A DNA stretch of 64,000 nt from Maricaulis sp048269565 (GCF_048269565.1 NZ_JBLXIK010000005.1:124001-188000); one strand, 5' to 3'. Shown: positions 18,136-27,420, numbered from the stretch's first letter. Numbers and translations: made by a program. The notes: generated by a model not told the origin, from the sequence alone.

Positions 18136-19209
18136 CTACGACGCCTTCGAGATTTTGGCGGACCGCTTTTCCTCGATGCGCTGGCGGGCAATCTCGTCCG
18201 CGATGATGTTCGACGGACGGCCTTCCTTGTCGGACTGGTCGAGAATCTCGCCGAGGGTCTGCTCGAGACCCGCCAGCTTGCCCTGGACCCAGGCCGGGTC
18301 GAAATCGCCGGCAATCTCGCCCATGACATTGATGATGCCACCGGCATTGAGCACGTAATCCGGCGCGTAGATCATGCCGCGCTTGAGGATTTCCGCGCCC
18401 ATCTCGCGCGTGGCGAGTTGGTTGTTGGCGGCGCCGGCGATGATCTTCGCCTTGATGCGGCCGATCGTGTCGGGATTGATCACGGCACCGAGGGCGCACG
18501 GTGCGAACACATCGGCGTCCTGGTCGTAGATTTCATCGAGACCGACAATCGTCGCGCCATATTCACTCTTCAGGCGCTCGAGACCATCGACATTGATGTC
18601 GGTGACGATCAGCTTGGCGCCGGCCTTGGCCAGATGGCCGCTGAGATAGGAGCCGACATGGCCGGCGGCGCCCTGGATGGCGATGGTGACACCGGACAGG
18701 TCGGTCTTGCCGAGGCCGCGCTCGATGCAGACCTTCATGCCGCGGAAAACGCCCTCGGCGGTCACTGGCGAGGGATCGCCCGAGGCGGCCTTGCCTTCGG
18801 GCAGGCCAACGACATGTTCGGTATGGCGGCGCACGGCCATCATGTCGGCCGGGCTGACACCGACATCCTCGGCGCTGATATATTCACCGTTCAGGCTTTC
18901 AACGGCACGGCCGAAGGCTTCAAACAGGGCGACGCGGTCAAAATTGCCCGCCGGCTTCATGATCACGCTCTTGCCGCCGCCGATCGGCAGGTCGGCCATG
19001 ATATTCTTGTAGCTCATCCCCTGCGACAGACGCAGCGCGTCGTTCAACGCCTCGGCTGATGAGGGATAGGTCCACATGCGGCAGCCGCCGCAGGCCGGAC
19101 CGCTGACGGTCGAGTGGACGCCGATAATGGCTTTCAGACCTGTCAGCTCGTCGGTGGCGAACAGGACTTTCTCGTGATTGTCAAAAGACGGGTGCTCGAA
19201 GACACTCAT
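18136..19209 (-). CDS. Leucine/valine-type amino acid dehydrogenase
   Basis: A 357-residue member of the Glu/Leu/Phe/Val dehydrogenase family, which deaminates branched-chain amino acids to keto acids with NAD+. The glycine-rich substrate region GPACGGCRMW, the catalytic Lys in LPIGGGKSVIM (about residue 80), and the NAD-binding loop IQGAAGHVGSYLSGHL are present. Its length fits leucine dehydrogenase rather than the longer glutamate enzymes. I used the ATG reading MSVFEHPS, preceded by AAGGG at 10 bases. A 28-codon upstream extension lacks family character. Exact substrate preference is inferred. Confidence 0.88.
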   Translation of the reverse strand: MSVFEHPSFDNHEKVLFATDELTGLKAIIGVHSTVSGPACGGCRMWTYPSSAEALNDALRLSQGMSYKNIMADLPIGGGKSVIMKPAGNFDRVALFEAFGRAVESLNGEYISAEDVGVSPADMMAVRRHTEHVVGLPEGKAASGDPSPVTAEGVFRGMKVCIERGLGKTDLSGVTIAIQGAAGHVGSYLSGHLAKAGAKLIVTDINVDGLERLKSEYGATIVGLDEIYDQDADVFAPCALGAVINPDTIGRIKAKIIAGAANNQLATREMGAEILKRGMIYAPDYVLNAGGIINVMGEIAGDFDPAWVQGKLAGLEQTLGEILDQSDKEGRPSNIIADEIARQRIEEKRSAKISKAS

Positions 19210-19319
19210 GAAGCGCAGACCCTTTTTCCATCTGGGCAGCGAGATCGCTGCGAAATCGGGCGCCCGAATACCCTTTCGCAACACAGGATACAAGCGGCGA
19301 GAAACACCGCGATCATGGA

Positions 19320-19910
19320 TTAATGTAACAAATCTATTATGCGGCAGCGCAGCAATGGGAGAATTTTTGCCTCAAACCAGGGGTTTTTGCGCAACCAGGC
19401 ACTATTACGCCAAGAGGGGTGGGGAAGCGGAAGATAATCTGGTCCGAACGCCGCCGCCTCGTGCACTGTTTCCGTCATGGTTTTTCGCATCTGCGAACCG
19501 AGGTAAAAGCGCTGGGCATGCAGGCCGACAAGAAGTGTAAGCCGGACATTTTTCAACTCACCGGCGACTTTGCGCTGCCATAGCGGCGCGCATTCCTTGC
19601 GCGGCGGCAGGTCCGGGCCCGACTCGTCGAGGCCGGGAAAGCAGAATCCCATCGGCACGATGGCGATTCTGGAGGCGTCGTAGAACACGGGCTCGTCTAC
19701 CCCCATCCAGTCGCGCAGGCGGTCGCCGGACGGGTCGGCAAAGGGGCGGCCGGAGGCATGAACCCGTGTGCCCGGCGCCTGGCCGACAATCAGGACTTTT
19801 GCGGTTGGCGATGCCTGGACGACCGGCCGCGGTTCATGGGGCATGTCAGGCGCGCAAACACGGCAGGCCCGGATATCCGCGAGGAGCTGATCGAAATCAG
19901 ACGCGGCCAA
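19320..19910 (-). CDS. Uracil-DNA glycosylase superfamily protein
   Basis: A 196-residue protein with the superfamily motif GQAPGTRVHASGRPF (43-57), close to the GEAPG-type motif A of family 4/5 glycosylases, and a C-terminal HPSWRN matching motif B. Cys16 and Cys19 resemble part of an iron-sulfur ligand set, but the remaining two ligands of family 4 are not clear. It probably removes uracil or other damaged bases from DNA, though this branch is little studied. The start is a TTG inside the end of the DUF3253 gene (14-base overlap), which supports coupled translation. Confidence 0.8.
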   Translation of the reverse strand: MAASDFDQLLADIRACRVCAPDMPHEPRPVVQASPTAKVLIVGQAPGTRVHASGRPFADPSGDRLRDWMGVDEPVFYDASRIAIVPMGFCFPGLDESGPDLPPRKECAPLWQRKVAGELKNVRLTLLVGLHAQRFYLGSQMRKTMTETVHEAAAFGPDYLPLPHPSWRNSAWLRKNPWFEAKILPLLRCRIIDLLH

Positions 19911-20154
19911 TCCTGTAGACCCCTTTGAAGGTCTCGGCGTCGGCGACCGGCTTGCCCTTGCGCAGGATCGCCACCTCGCCCCTTTGCATCAGGCGGATCG
20001 CCGCCTGGCGCACATGGCCGAAGCGCTTGTGCCAATTGTCGGGATCTGCGGCGCGGGCCACGTCCTCCGGCGCAATGGAACGGCCGGCAGGCGCGGCTTT
20101 CACCAATTGCAGGATAACGGCTTCGATCGGGTCGTCGGATGATGTATCGGTCAT
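19897..20154 (-). CDS. DUF3253 winged-helix-like protein
   Basis: An 85-residue protein matching DUF3253: helix-rich N-terminus (DPIEAVILQLVKAAPAGRSI), then DPDNWHKRFGHVRQAAIRLMQRGEVAILRKGKPV, a layout like a small winged helix. The function is unknown. It overlaps the downstream glycosylase gene and is divergent from the hexapeptide transferase gene 44 bases away. Pairing with a DNA repair gene hints at a nucleic-acid role, which is only inference. Confidence 0.8.
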   Translation of the reverse strand: MTDTSSDDPIEAVILQLVKAAPAGRSIAPEDVARAADPDNWHKRFGHVRQAAIRLMQRGEVAILRKGKPVADAETFKGVYRIGRV

Positions 20155-20198
20155 GGGCGATATCTATTCCAGCTTTCCCGCCGTTACCAGAGGCTGCC

Positions 20199-20921
20199 AT
20201 GCGCCGCGATCACCGCCCCTACTGGATGCACCGTTTGTGGGAGCAATACGAGGACGCCTGGACACAGCATTTCCTGGCGCCGCATTTCGAGGCGCTGGGC
20301 AGCGACCCCAAGATCGTGCGCCCCTGGCATGTCGAGGTATTCGGCCCGAATATCGCGGCCGGCGACAAGCTGCACATCATCGCCAGCGCTGCCGACCCGG
20401 TCCGCCTCACCGTCTGGTCGCCGCAGGACAGCCAGGGCCGCATCACTCTAGGCGACGGCGTCTTCATGGCTGGCGGCACGCGCCTGCTCGCGGCGGGCTC
20501 GATCGAGATCGGCGATGCCTGCCTGATCGCCCGCGAAAGCGTGATCACCGATTGCGACTGGCATTCCCTCTATGATCGCGTCGATCCGGCGCCGCCCTTC
20601 AAACCGGTCAAGCTGGGCAAGAATGTCTGGATTGGTGATGGCGCCTTTATCGGCAAGGGCGTCACCATCGGCGATCATGCCGTGATCGGCGCCCGCGCGG
20701 TCATCACCAAGGATGTCGAGCCCTATGCGGTGATGGCCGGCAATCCGGCTCGCCTCGTCAAACGCCTCGATCCAGACTTGCCGATGAAGACAAGACTCGA
20801 CCTGCTCGGTGATCTCGACGGGCTCGATGCCTTCATGGAAAACGCCTATCGCGAGGCCCTGAAGGACAATTCCACCTTCGGCTGGCTGCGCTCGAAGCTG
20901 TGGCCGCGCCGCGGCGACTAG
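20199..20921 (+). CDS. Hexapeptide-repeat O-acetyltransferase
   Basis: About 240 residues with a left-handed beta-helix built of hexapeptide repeats (ITLGDGVFMAGGTRLLAAG, then IGDGAFIGKGVTIGDHAVIGARAVI), as in the LacA/NodL/CysE acyltransferases. The helix ends with the usual MAGNPARLVKRL. The catalytic histidine probably lies in DCDWHSLYD. It would acetylate a sugar or polysaccharide precursor. I took the ATG reading MRRDHRP; an earlier ATG overlaps the divergent gene. Its stop codon overlaps that of the convergent transporter gene. Confidence 0.85.
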   Translation: MRRDHRPYWMHRLWEQYEDAWTQHFLAPHFEALGSDPKIVRPWHVEVFGPNIAAGDKLHIIASAADPVRLTVWSPQDSQGRITLGDGVFMAGGTRLLAAGSIEIGDACLIARESVITDCDWHSLYDRVDPAPPFKPVKLGKNVWIGDGAFIGKGVTIGDHAVIGARAVITKDVEPYAVMAGNPARLVKRLDPDLPMKTRLDLLGDLDGLDAFMENAYREALKDNSTFGWLRSKLWPRRGD

Positions 20922-22207
20922 ATCGCGAACAGGCTCATCGGGAAGACACCGATCGCCGCGCCGGTCATCAGGGTCGCCAGCGTGCCGGAAACCAGGGCTT
21001 TCGGCGCCAGGCTGAGAATGTCCTCACGCCGGCTTGGCGCAATCGCCACCAGACCACCGGTCAGGATGCCTACACTGGCGAAATTGGCGAAACCGCACAG
21101 GGCATAGGTCATGATCAGGTTGGAGCGCGGGCTCAACGCATCGCCCAGCCGCGCCAGCTGGTCATAGGCATAGACCTCGTTGAGCGCCGTCTTCAGCCCC
21201 ATCAGCGAGCCCGCCGTCGTAGCTTCCGCCCAGGGAATACCGGCCAGCCACACGACCGGCGCAAACAGCCAGCCGAGGATGCGATTGGCACTCAGCGGTT
21301 CGCCGCCGACATCGGGAAACAGCGCCAGCAGGACATTGGCCAGCGCCACCAGGGCGGTGAAGACCAGCAGCATGAAGATGATGTTGAAATACAGCCGCAT
21401 GCCGTCGGAGACGCCGGTGGTGAGCGCATCCATCGAGGAATTGTAGATCGGGGCGGGAATCTTCTCCTTCTCGGCCGCCGCTTCCAGCGCCGCGGCATTG
21501 GGCTCGGCCGGCATCATCAGGCGCGCCAGCAAGACGGCGGCGGGCACCGAGATCAGCGAGGCGGTGAAGATATGCCCGGCGGCATTCTCGATCACGCCGG
21601 TCAACTGGCTGACATAGAGCGCCATCACCGAGCCGGCGACGGTGGCAAAACCGACCGTCATGATCAGGAACAGGTCCGACCGGCTCATCTGGGGCAGGCG
21701 CGGCCGGATCAGGACCGGGCTCTCGGTCATGCCGAGAAAGATATTGGCCGCCGCACCGAGACTGGCGGCGCCGGACAGGTTGAGCAGGCGGCGAAAGGCA
21801 TAGGCGAAACCCTGAACCAGAAGTTCCAGGATGCGCCAGCGCCACAGCAGGGCCGAGAGTGCCGACAGCACGATCACCATCGGCAGGGCCTGGAAGGCAA
21901 ACAGGAACAGGCTGCCGCCCTCGGGATCGACCACGAAGGGCGACGGCGCGCCCGACAGATAGCCGAACACGAATTGCGCGCCCTCATTGGTCACCTCCTG
22001 CAGCACCACGACGACGCCGGTCAGCGATTGCAGGAAGGCGCGAAACGGCGTCACCGAGTAGAGCAGCCAGGCGATCAGCAATTGCATGCCGATGGCGCCG
22101 AGCAGCAGGACGACCGGGAAGCGCTTGCGCGGGCCGAGAACCCAGGCGAGGCCGGCAAAAACGAACAGGCCCGCAAAACTGCGCAATTGCAGCGTCATGT
22201 CTTCCAT
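20918..22207 (-). CDS. Concentrative nucleoside transporter (NupC family)
   Basis: A 429-residue membrane protein of the CNT family, which imports nucleosides with protons or sodium. It has about ten hydrophobic segments, the N-terminal pair with WVLGPRKRFP, the gate domain GMTESPVLIRP, and the C-terminal CGFANFASVGILTGGLVAIAPSRR typical of CNT proteins. The start ATG follows GGGGGA by 5 bases. A longer frame upstream overlaps the start of the DUF1289 neighbour. It converges on the acetyltransferase gene with overlapping stop codons. Confidence 0.92.
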   Translation of the reverse strand: MEDMTLQLRSFAGLFVFAGLAWVLGPRKRFPVVLLLGAIGMQLLIAWLLYSVTPFRAFLQSLTGVVVVLQEVTNEGAQFVFGYLSGAPSPFVVDPEGGSLFLFAFQALPMVIVLSALSALLWRWRILELLVQGFAYAFRRLLNLSGAASLGAAANIFLGMTESPVLIRPRLPQMSRSDLFLIMTVGFATVAGSVMALYVSQLTGVIENAAGHIFTASLISVPAAVLLARLMMPAEPNAAALEAAAEKEKIPAPIYNSSMDALTTGVSDGMRLYFNIIFMLLVFTALVALANVLLALFPDVGGEPLSANRILGWLFAPVVWLAGIPWAEATTAGSLMGLKTALNEVYAYDQLARLGDALSPRSNLIMTYALCGFANFASVGILTGGLVAIAPSRREDILSLAPKALVSGTLATLMTGAAIGVFPMSLFAI

Positions 22208-22302
22208 CTGGTCCCCCGGAAAATCGCTGCGGCACCCTATTCCGGCCAACTGCACCGCTGCAAGCACTTGCCTCAACGCCCGCGCCGCGAAATGCTGGCG
22301 CC

Positions 22303-22515
22303 ATGGCCGAAACCCCGATCAAGACCCCCTGCGTCAAAGTCTGCTTCGTCGACCCCGCAGCGGGGCTGTGCGTCGGCTGTTTTCGCACCCTCGAAGAACT
22401 CGGACGCTGGACGAAGTATTCCGATGCCGAGCGCGAGACGCTGCTGGCGGCGCTGCCGCAGCGCGAGGCGGCCTATGCTGCACGAAGCGGACCCGCAAAG
22501 GCACCGACACGATGA
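22303..22515 (+). CDS. DUF1289 cysteine-motif protein
   Basis: A 70-residue protein with the DUF1289 pattern: TPCVKVCFVDPAAGLCVGCFRTLEELGRW, in which four cysteines (Cys10, 14, 23, 26) could bind a metal. The family is widespread in proteobacteria and of unknown function. It overlaps the aspartyl protease gene by ATGA, so the two are probably translated together. Confidence 0.85.
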   Translation: MAETPIKTPCVKVCFVDPAAGLCVGCFRTLEELGRWTKYSDAERETLLAALPQREAAYAARSGPAKAPTR

Positions 22516-23201
22516 AACGCTGGCTCCCCCATCTCGCCCTCGCCGCACTGGTGATCGCCGCCGTGCTGCTGGCGATGCGATTCGCGGCGCCCGGCAGTCT
22601 CGATGACAGTGATACCGCGCTGCGCCTCGTCTACTCCGCCGGACTGATCGTCCTGATCTCCAGCGGTCTGGTCGGCGCCTTCGCCACCCGGCCCGGCCAT
22701 GCGGTGCGCGATCTGGCGATCTGGATCGGGATCGGCCTGGTCTTGATGACCGGCTATGCCCTGCGCGAGGACTTCGCGATCATCGCCGGACGTGTGACCG
22801 GCAATCTCGTGCCGGCGCGGGCCCAGGGAGAGGCGGGCGGCGAACAGACCATCCGCCGCAATGCCGACGGGCATTTCTACATTGTCTCGGAGGTTGATGG
22901 CCGCCCGGTGCTGTTTCTGGTCGACACCGGCGCATCCATGGTCGCGCTCAGCCGCGCCGATGCCGAGCGCGCCGGGATCGACACCGCAGCCCTGCGCTTC
23001 AACCGGCCGATCCAGACCGCCTCAGGCACCTCCTCCGCTGCCGGAGTGCGCTTGCGCTCGATGCGGCTGGGAGGTCTGGAACTGCACGATGTCGAGGCCA
23101 TCGTGATGATCGATGGCGGCCAGTCCCTGCTGGGCATGTCGGCGCTCAATCGCCTGTCCGGCGTCGAAATCCGCGGCGATGAACTTGTGCTGCGGCCCTG
23201 A
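22512..23201 (+). CDS. Membrane-anchored retropepsin-like aspartyl protease (TIGR02281 family)
   Basis: A 229-residue protein. Three hydrophobic segments (about 5-25, 40-60 and 68-86) anchor it to the inner membrane. The C-terminal domain (about 115-229) is a single retropepsin-like half with the catalytic signature FLVDTGASMVALS and a second motif LLGMSALNRL. Such proteins must dimerise to be active, with the domain probably in the periplasm. Substrates are unknown. It is coupled to the preceding DUF1289 gene. Confidence 0.87.
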   Translation: MKRWLPHLALAALVIAAVLLAMRFAAPGSLDDSDTALRLVYSAGLIVLISSGLVGAFATRPGHAVRDLAIWIGIGLVLMTGYALREDFAIIAGRVTGNLVPARAQGEAGGEQTIRRNADGHFYIVSEVDGRPVLFLVDTGASMVALSRADAERAGIDTAALRFNRPIQTASGTSSAAGVRLRSMRLGGLELHDVEAIVMIDGGQSLLGMSALNRLSGVEIRGDELVLRP

Positions 23202-23263
23202 CGCTCGGTGGTCGCATTTTCGAACCGCAAGACCGGTGCCCGCTTTTGCTGAAAATGCTCCGG

Positions 23264-24079
23264 TCAGCCCCCCAGCACCGCTTCCTTGAGCAGCATGCCG
23301 CCGACAATCAGCAGGCCGACCGCGAAGAAGCGTTTCAGCGTCGCCGCCGGCAGGTCATGAGCCAGCCTGGCGCCGATCGGGGCGACGAAGAAGGCCGAAC
23401 CCGCCAGCAGGGCAAAGCCGGGCAGATTCACATAACCCAGCGACCAGGGCACGATATTCGAGCCCCAGCCATTGGCGATATAGCCGATAGCGCCGGGCAG
23501 GCCGATGGCGACGCCGAAACCGGCCGCGGTCGCGACCGCCTTGTGGATCGGCTTGCCGCACAGGGTCATCAGGGTAACGCCGAAGACGCCGCCGCCAATC
23601 CCCATCATCGCCGAGAGGATACCGATCGTTCCGGCAAGCCCCACGCGGGCTGCGCCGCCGGGCAACTCATCGCGCAGTTTCCAGTCCGGACGGCCGAAGA
23701 AGAATTGCAGCGACAGCAAGAGCGCCATGCCGCCGAACAGGCCGGTCAGCACGCGGCCCGAGACCTGGTCGGCAATCACCGAGCCCAGCAGCGTCCCGGC
23801 AACAATCCAGGGGCCCCAGCTGCGCAGGACCGCAAAATCGACCGCATCGCGCTTGGCATGGGCAGCGACACTGCGGGCCGAGGTCGCGACGATCACCGCC
23901 AGCGAGGTGCCGACGGCAACATGCATCAGCTTGTCGTCATCATAGCCCAGCGCCGTGAAGGCATAATACATCGCCGGCACCATCACGACGCCGCCACCAA
24001 TACCGAACAGGCCGGCCACAAGGCCCGCGAACGCGCCGGTCGCCGCCATCACGGCGACCAGCAGAAGCATATCGGTCAT
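23264..24079 (-). CDS. TSUP family (TauE/SafE) membrane transporter
   Basis: A 271-residue membrane protein with about eight hydrophobic segments in two repeats, each opening with the family pattern (GLVAGLFGIGGGVVMVP near 20 and ILSAMMGIGGGVFGVTLM near 155). TSUP proteins export sulfite or other organosulfur anions, and the substrate here is unknown. The ATG shares one base with the dusA stop codon (TGATG), so the gene is probably coupled to dusA. Confidence 0.9.
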   Translation of the reverse strand: MTDMLLLVAVMAATGAFAGLVAGLFGIGGGVVMVPAMYYAFTALGYDDDKLMHVAVGTSLAVIVATSARSVAAHAKRDAVDFAVLRSWGPWIVAGTLLGSVIADQVSGRVLTGLFGGMALLLSLQFFFGRPDWKLRDELPGGAARVGLAGTIGILSAMMGIGGGVFGVTLMTLCGKPIHKAVATAAGFGVAIGLPGAIGYIANGWGSNIVPWSLGYVNLPGFALLAGSAFFVAPIGARLAHDLPAATLKRFFAVGLLIVGGMLLKEAVLGG

Positions 24080-25074
24080 CAGGCGGCCTCATCTTGTTGC
24101 GGCACAGCAGCGCTGGCCTCGTCGAGCACGTCGAGTCCGGCGCCGGGGCGGCCGGCTTTTTCCGACAGGATACGGCGCCATTGCCGCGCGCCCGGCAAGC
24201 CCTGGAACAGGCCCAGCACATGGCGCGTCATCGAATGCAGCGACACGCCCTCATCGAGGCGGGCCTGCACATAGGGCTGATAGGCGCGCAAGGCGTCATG
24301 GCGCGTCGCGACCGGATCGGGGCGGCCGAAAATCCGCGAGTCGACGCGGGCCAGCACCCAGGGATCATGATAGGCGGCGCGGCCGATCATGGCGCCATCG
24401 AGCCCGTCACTTTCGGCGATTGCCTGGTCAAGCGTTTCCAGCCCGCCATTGAGGATGATCTCGAGCTCGGGCCGATCCCGTTTGAGGCGATGGACCAGAT
24501 CGTAATCGAGCGGCGGAATGGTGCGGTTTTCCTTCGGACTCAATCCTTTGAGCCAGGCCTTGCGGGCATGGACGGTAAAACTCGTCACCCCGGCCGCCGC
24601 GACGGTATCGATAAAGCCGGGCAAGGCCGTCTGCGGGTCCTGGTCGTCAACACCGATCCGGCATTTGACCGTCACCGGCACATCAACCGCATCCTGCATC
24701 GCCCGGACGCAATCGGCGACCAGTTCGGGTTCCTGCATCAGACAGGCGCCAAAACGGCCCGATTGCACCCGGTCGGACGGGCAGCCGATATTGAGATTGA
24801 TCTCGGCATAGCCAAAGCCGGCCCCGATCCGCGCTGCCGCCGCGAGATCCTCCGGCACCGATCCGCCAAGTTGCAGCGCCACCGGCTGTTCAAGCGGGTC
24901 AAAGCCGATAATCCGCTCCGGATCGCCATGGATCAGCGCCTTGTCGACCGCCATTTCCGTATACAGCAGGGCATGCCGGCTCAGGACACGGTGAAAGGCC
25001 CGGCAATGCCGGTCGGTCCAGTCCATCATCGGTGCCACGCTGAGGCGGCGATCAGGATTTCGATCAGAATTCAT
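24079..25074 (-). CDS. dusA: tRNA-dihydrouridine synthase A
   Basis: A 331-residue flavoenzyme that reduces uridines 20/20a in the tRNA D loop. It has the TIM-barrel start VAPMMDWTDRHCRAFHRVLSR, the FMN-site strand INLNIGCPSDRVQSGRFGACLM with the catalytic cysteine, KCRIGVDDQD, and VHARKAWLKGLSPKENR, the last being specific to DusA over DusB and DusC. It is followed directly by the TSUP transporter gene. The divergent gap to the next gene is 134 bases. Confidence 0.94.
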   Translation of the reverse strand: MNSDRNPDRRLSVAPMMDWTDRHCRAFHRVLSRHALLYTEMAVDKALIHGDPERIIGFDPLEQPVALQLGGSVPEDLAAAARIGAGFGYAEINLNIGCPSDRVQSGRFGACLMQEPELVADCVRAMQDAVDVPVTVKCRIGVDDQDPQTALPGFIDTVAAAGVTSFTVHARKAWLKGLSPKENRTIPPLDYDLVHRLKRDRPELEIILNGGLETLDQAIAESDGLDGAMIGRAAYHDPWVLARVDSRIFGRPDPVATRHDALRAYQPYVQARLDEGVSLHSMTRHVLGLFQGLPGARQWRRILSEKAGRPGAGLDVLDEASAAVPQQDEAA

Positions 25075-25208
25075 GCTGCCCCATAGCGCGCGAGCGCCGC
25101 GCCCGCAATTTGTGTCCGCCGCCCTGCTCGCAAAAGCATCAAATACTGCCGGCCGGATTTACCCCGTTTCAATCCGCTTGTGTTCATGTCGCACTGCAGG
25201 AGGACGAC

Positions 25209-25736
25209 ATGGCCAAGGCACTGTTCCACAAACATCAACGCGTCTATGTCGCGCCGGTCGGCACCTGGGCGATCGTCGAACATGTCAAACCGCACTGGGT
25301 CAAGGATGTCGAGGAGCCGGTCCGGATCTATTATGATTGCGGGCTCGGGCGCGACTTCACCACTCATGAACTGGCGTCCGAACAGGTCGAGACCGTTGAT
25401 GGCGAGAACTGGCGTGTGCTGCGCGCCAGGAACAAGTGGCAGAGCATGGAAGAGTGCAGCCGCCACCCCTTCCCCGGCACCTTTCCTGTCGTGGTCACGG
25501 ATCCGAAAGACTGGGGCGGTTGGCGTGTCCCGGCGGCCGAGTATGACCGCGACCCGAACCGGATCGAGGCCCAGGCCCGCCTGATCACACGCAGCCCCGG
25601 CCTGCTGGAACTCGCCGAACAACTGGTCCAGCTGGCCTCCGACGACACCGAACTGCCCGATTCCGTGTCCGCACTGGCGCGGCGCGCCGGTGAGCTGGTC
25701 CGCGAGATCAGCACCAAACCGTCGCCCGCCCCGTAA
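25209..25736 (+). CDS. Conserved hypothetical protein
   Basis: A 175-residue soluble protein with a strong Shine-Dalgarno (GCAGGAGG, 5 bases before ATG). The N-terminal part (about 10-75) is beta-rich with aromatic residues (YVAPVGTWAIVEHVKPHWVKDV), and the C-terminal part is helical (LLELAEQLVQLASDD). The middle holds WRVPAAEYDRDPNR. I do not recognise a family and see no signal peptide or membrane helix. It stands alone between dusA and the signalling cluster. Confidence 0.65.
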   Translation: MAKALFHKHQRVYVAPVGTWAIVEHVKPHWVKDVEEPVRIYYDCGLGRDFTTHELASEQVETVDGENWRVLRARNKWQSMEECSRHPFPGTFPVVVTDPKDWGGWRVPAAEYDRDPNRIEAQARLITRSPGLLELAEQLVQLASDDTELPDSVSALARRAGELVREISTKPSPAP

Positions 25737-25774
25737 TGCCACGCGCCCGTTTGGGTTGTTGGCTCAGCGGGTCT

Positions 25775-25802
25775 TAACGACCCTCTAACGATTTCGTAAC
25801 AA
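25775..25802 (+). promoter_or_regulatory. Triple 11-bp-period repeat resembling a CtrA box
   Basis: TAACGA, TAACGA and TAACAA occur at 25775, 25786 and 25797, spaced exactly 11 bases apart. Read as TTAA-N7-CTAA-N7-GTAA, this is close to the TTAA-N7-TTAA site known for the cell-cycle regulator CtrA. It ends 20 bases before the EAL gene, so it probably overlaps that promoter. CtrA itself is not in the window. Confidence 0.5.
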
Positions 25803-25821
25803 GACTGTTTCAATTCTATAG

Positions 25822-27402
25822 ATGGAACATTCTGTTATGTCATTGATTGAGCAGAGAAACCGTTTCCTGTCTTTCGCCTTTGCTGCCGCGGATGTTCTGA
25901 TCGAAACGGATCTGGACGGGATGACCTGCTATGCCGCCGGCGCGACCGCCACGCTGGGCGAGCCCGCGATCGAGACCGGTGTGTTCGACTTTGCCCAACG
26001 GCTTGACCGGACCTCGCGCGCCATCGTCAAGGCCTTGATGCGCAGCCTGAAGCCCGGCCGCCGTGTCGGGCCGGTCCGCGTTGCAGTTGGCGGACGTGAG
26101 GCGCAATTGAGCGCCTGGATGCTGGGTGATGACAAAAAGATCCGATGGACGATGTCCTTCACCGCGCTGACAGCGCCAACCGAACTCGATCCGCAGGCCT
26201 TTGCCCGCACAGCCCAGAGCGCGATCACGCGGGCCCGGGAATCCGGTGTTCCGATGAGCATGTCAGTGCTGCGCATCGACGGAATTGACGATATCGATCG
26301 ATTGCTTGGCGGCAAGCGCGCCGAAATGCTGCGCCAGGCTATCGCGGCAGAATGCGGCGCTGCGGTGGGTTCTGAAGGCCTGGCCAAGCGTGTCGATGCC
26401 GCCAGGACCGCGCTGATCCATCCGGCCAGTGCGGATCTGAAAACACTGCGCGCGGATATCGAGGCCCTGCTCGGTGACAACCGTATCGAGGACACTGTCG
26501 TCCGGCTTGAGTCCATTCCCGACGCCCCCGAGCTTGAACCGGATGTTGCGATCCAGGCCTTCCTGTATGCCGTCAACCAGGCCGCCGACAGCGCCAATGT
26601 GCTCGACGTGACAAGCTTGCAGCGGGTCGCGACAGAAATGCTCGAGGACACGCAGCGCCGGATGAACGAGATCCGCGCCACGATCGCCGGCCGGGTCATC
26701 GAGCCGCACGCCCAGCCCATCGTCTCGCTGGAAACCGGCAAGATCGAGCATTACGAGTTGCTGCTCCGGCTCCCCGGTGGCCAGCCCGTCTGCGACAGCG
26801 TCTGCTTCGCTGAAGGCACCGGCCTGATCCACGAAATCGACATTGCCATGGTCGAGATCGGCGCCAATTTCCTGCGCGATGATTTCGATCGCCCTGCCCT
26901 GGCGGTCAACCTGTCGGGCCGCTCGCTGGAGAACCCGGTCTGGGGCAAGAAATTCCTGCAAATGCTGGCCGACCTGCGCATTGATCGCAGCCGCCTGAGC
27001 TTCGAGCTGACTGAAACCGCCTCGGTCCGGAACGTGAAGGCTGCCAATGCCATCATCCAGAAGATCCGCGAGCGCGGCCACAAGGTCTGCCTCGATGATT
27101 TCGGCGCCGGTGCCGCGGGCTTCCAGTATCTGCGCGATTTCCCGGCCGATATCGTCAAAATTGACGGTTCCTATATCCGGCGCCCGCAGCTGGGCGAACG
27201 CGACACCGCGATCCTGAAGGGGATGGTTTCGCTGTGCAGGGAGCTGAAGCTCGAAACAGTCGCCGAAATGATCGAGACCGAGCAACGCGCCAAGCAAATG
27301 CAGGCCCTCGGTGTCACCTATGGGCAGGGTTACTATTTCGGTAAGCCTATTCCACTTAAAGTGCTCACTGATCCGCGGCGCAAATCCACGCGCGCCGCAT
27401 GA
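25822..27402 (+). CDS. EAL-domain cyclic-di-GMP phosphodiesterase with degenerate GGDEF-like region
   Basis: A 526-residue soluble protein. Residues about 130-220 (MSVLRIDGIDDIDRLLGGKRAEMLR) resemble a GGDEF fold without its active motif. The C-terminal EAL domain (about 290-515) keeps the metal and catalytic residues: ELLLR at 312, VNLSGR, FELTETAS, LDDFGAG, VKIDGSYI, AEMIET and GQGYYFGKP. It should therefore hydrolyse c-di-GMP. The start could instead be the ATG at 25837. It lies 18 bases upstream of a receiver-domain gene and near a pleC-like kinase, suggesting a role in motility or cell-cycle control. Confidence 0.88.
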   Translation: MEHSVMSLIEQRNRFLSFAFAAADVLIETDLDGMTCYAAGATATLGEPAIETGVFDFAQRLDRTSRAIVKALMRSLKPGRRVGPVRVAVGGREAQLSAWMLGDDKKIRWTMSFTALTAPTELDPQAFARTAQSAITRARESGVPMSMSVLRIDGIDDIDRLLGGKRAEMLRQAIAAECGAAVGSEGLAKRVDAARTALIHPASADLKTLRADIEALLGDNRIEDTVVRLESIPDAPELEPDVAIQAFLYAVNQAADSANVLDVTSLQRVATEMLEDTQRRMNEIRATIAGRVIEPHAQPIVSLETGKIEHYELLLRLPGGQPVCDSVCFAEGTGLIHEIDIAMVEIGANFLRDDFDRPALAVNLSGRSLENPVWGKKFLQMLADLRIDRSRLSFELTETASVRNVKAANAIIQKIRERGHKVCLDDFGAGAAGFQYLRDFPADIVKIDGSYIRRPQLGERDTAILKGMVSLCRELKLETVAEMIETEQRAKQMQALGVTYGQGYYFGKPIPLKVLTDPRRKSTRAA

Positions 27403-27420
27403 GGCGACGTTAGGTAGAGC

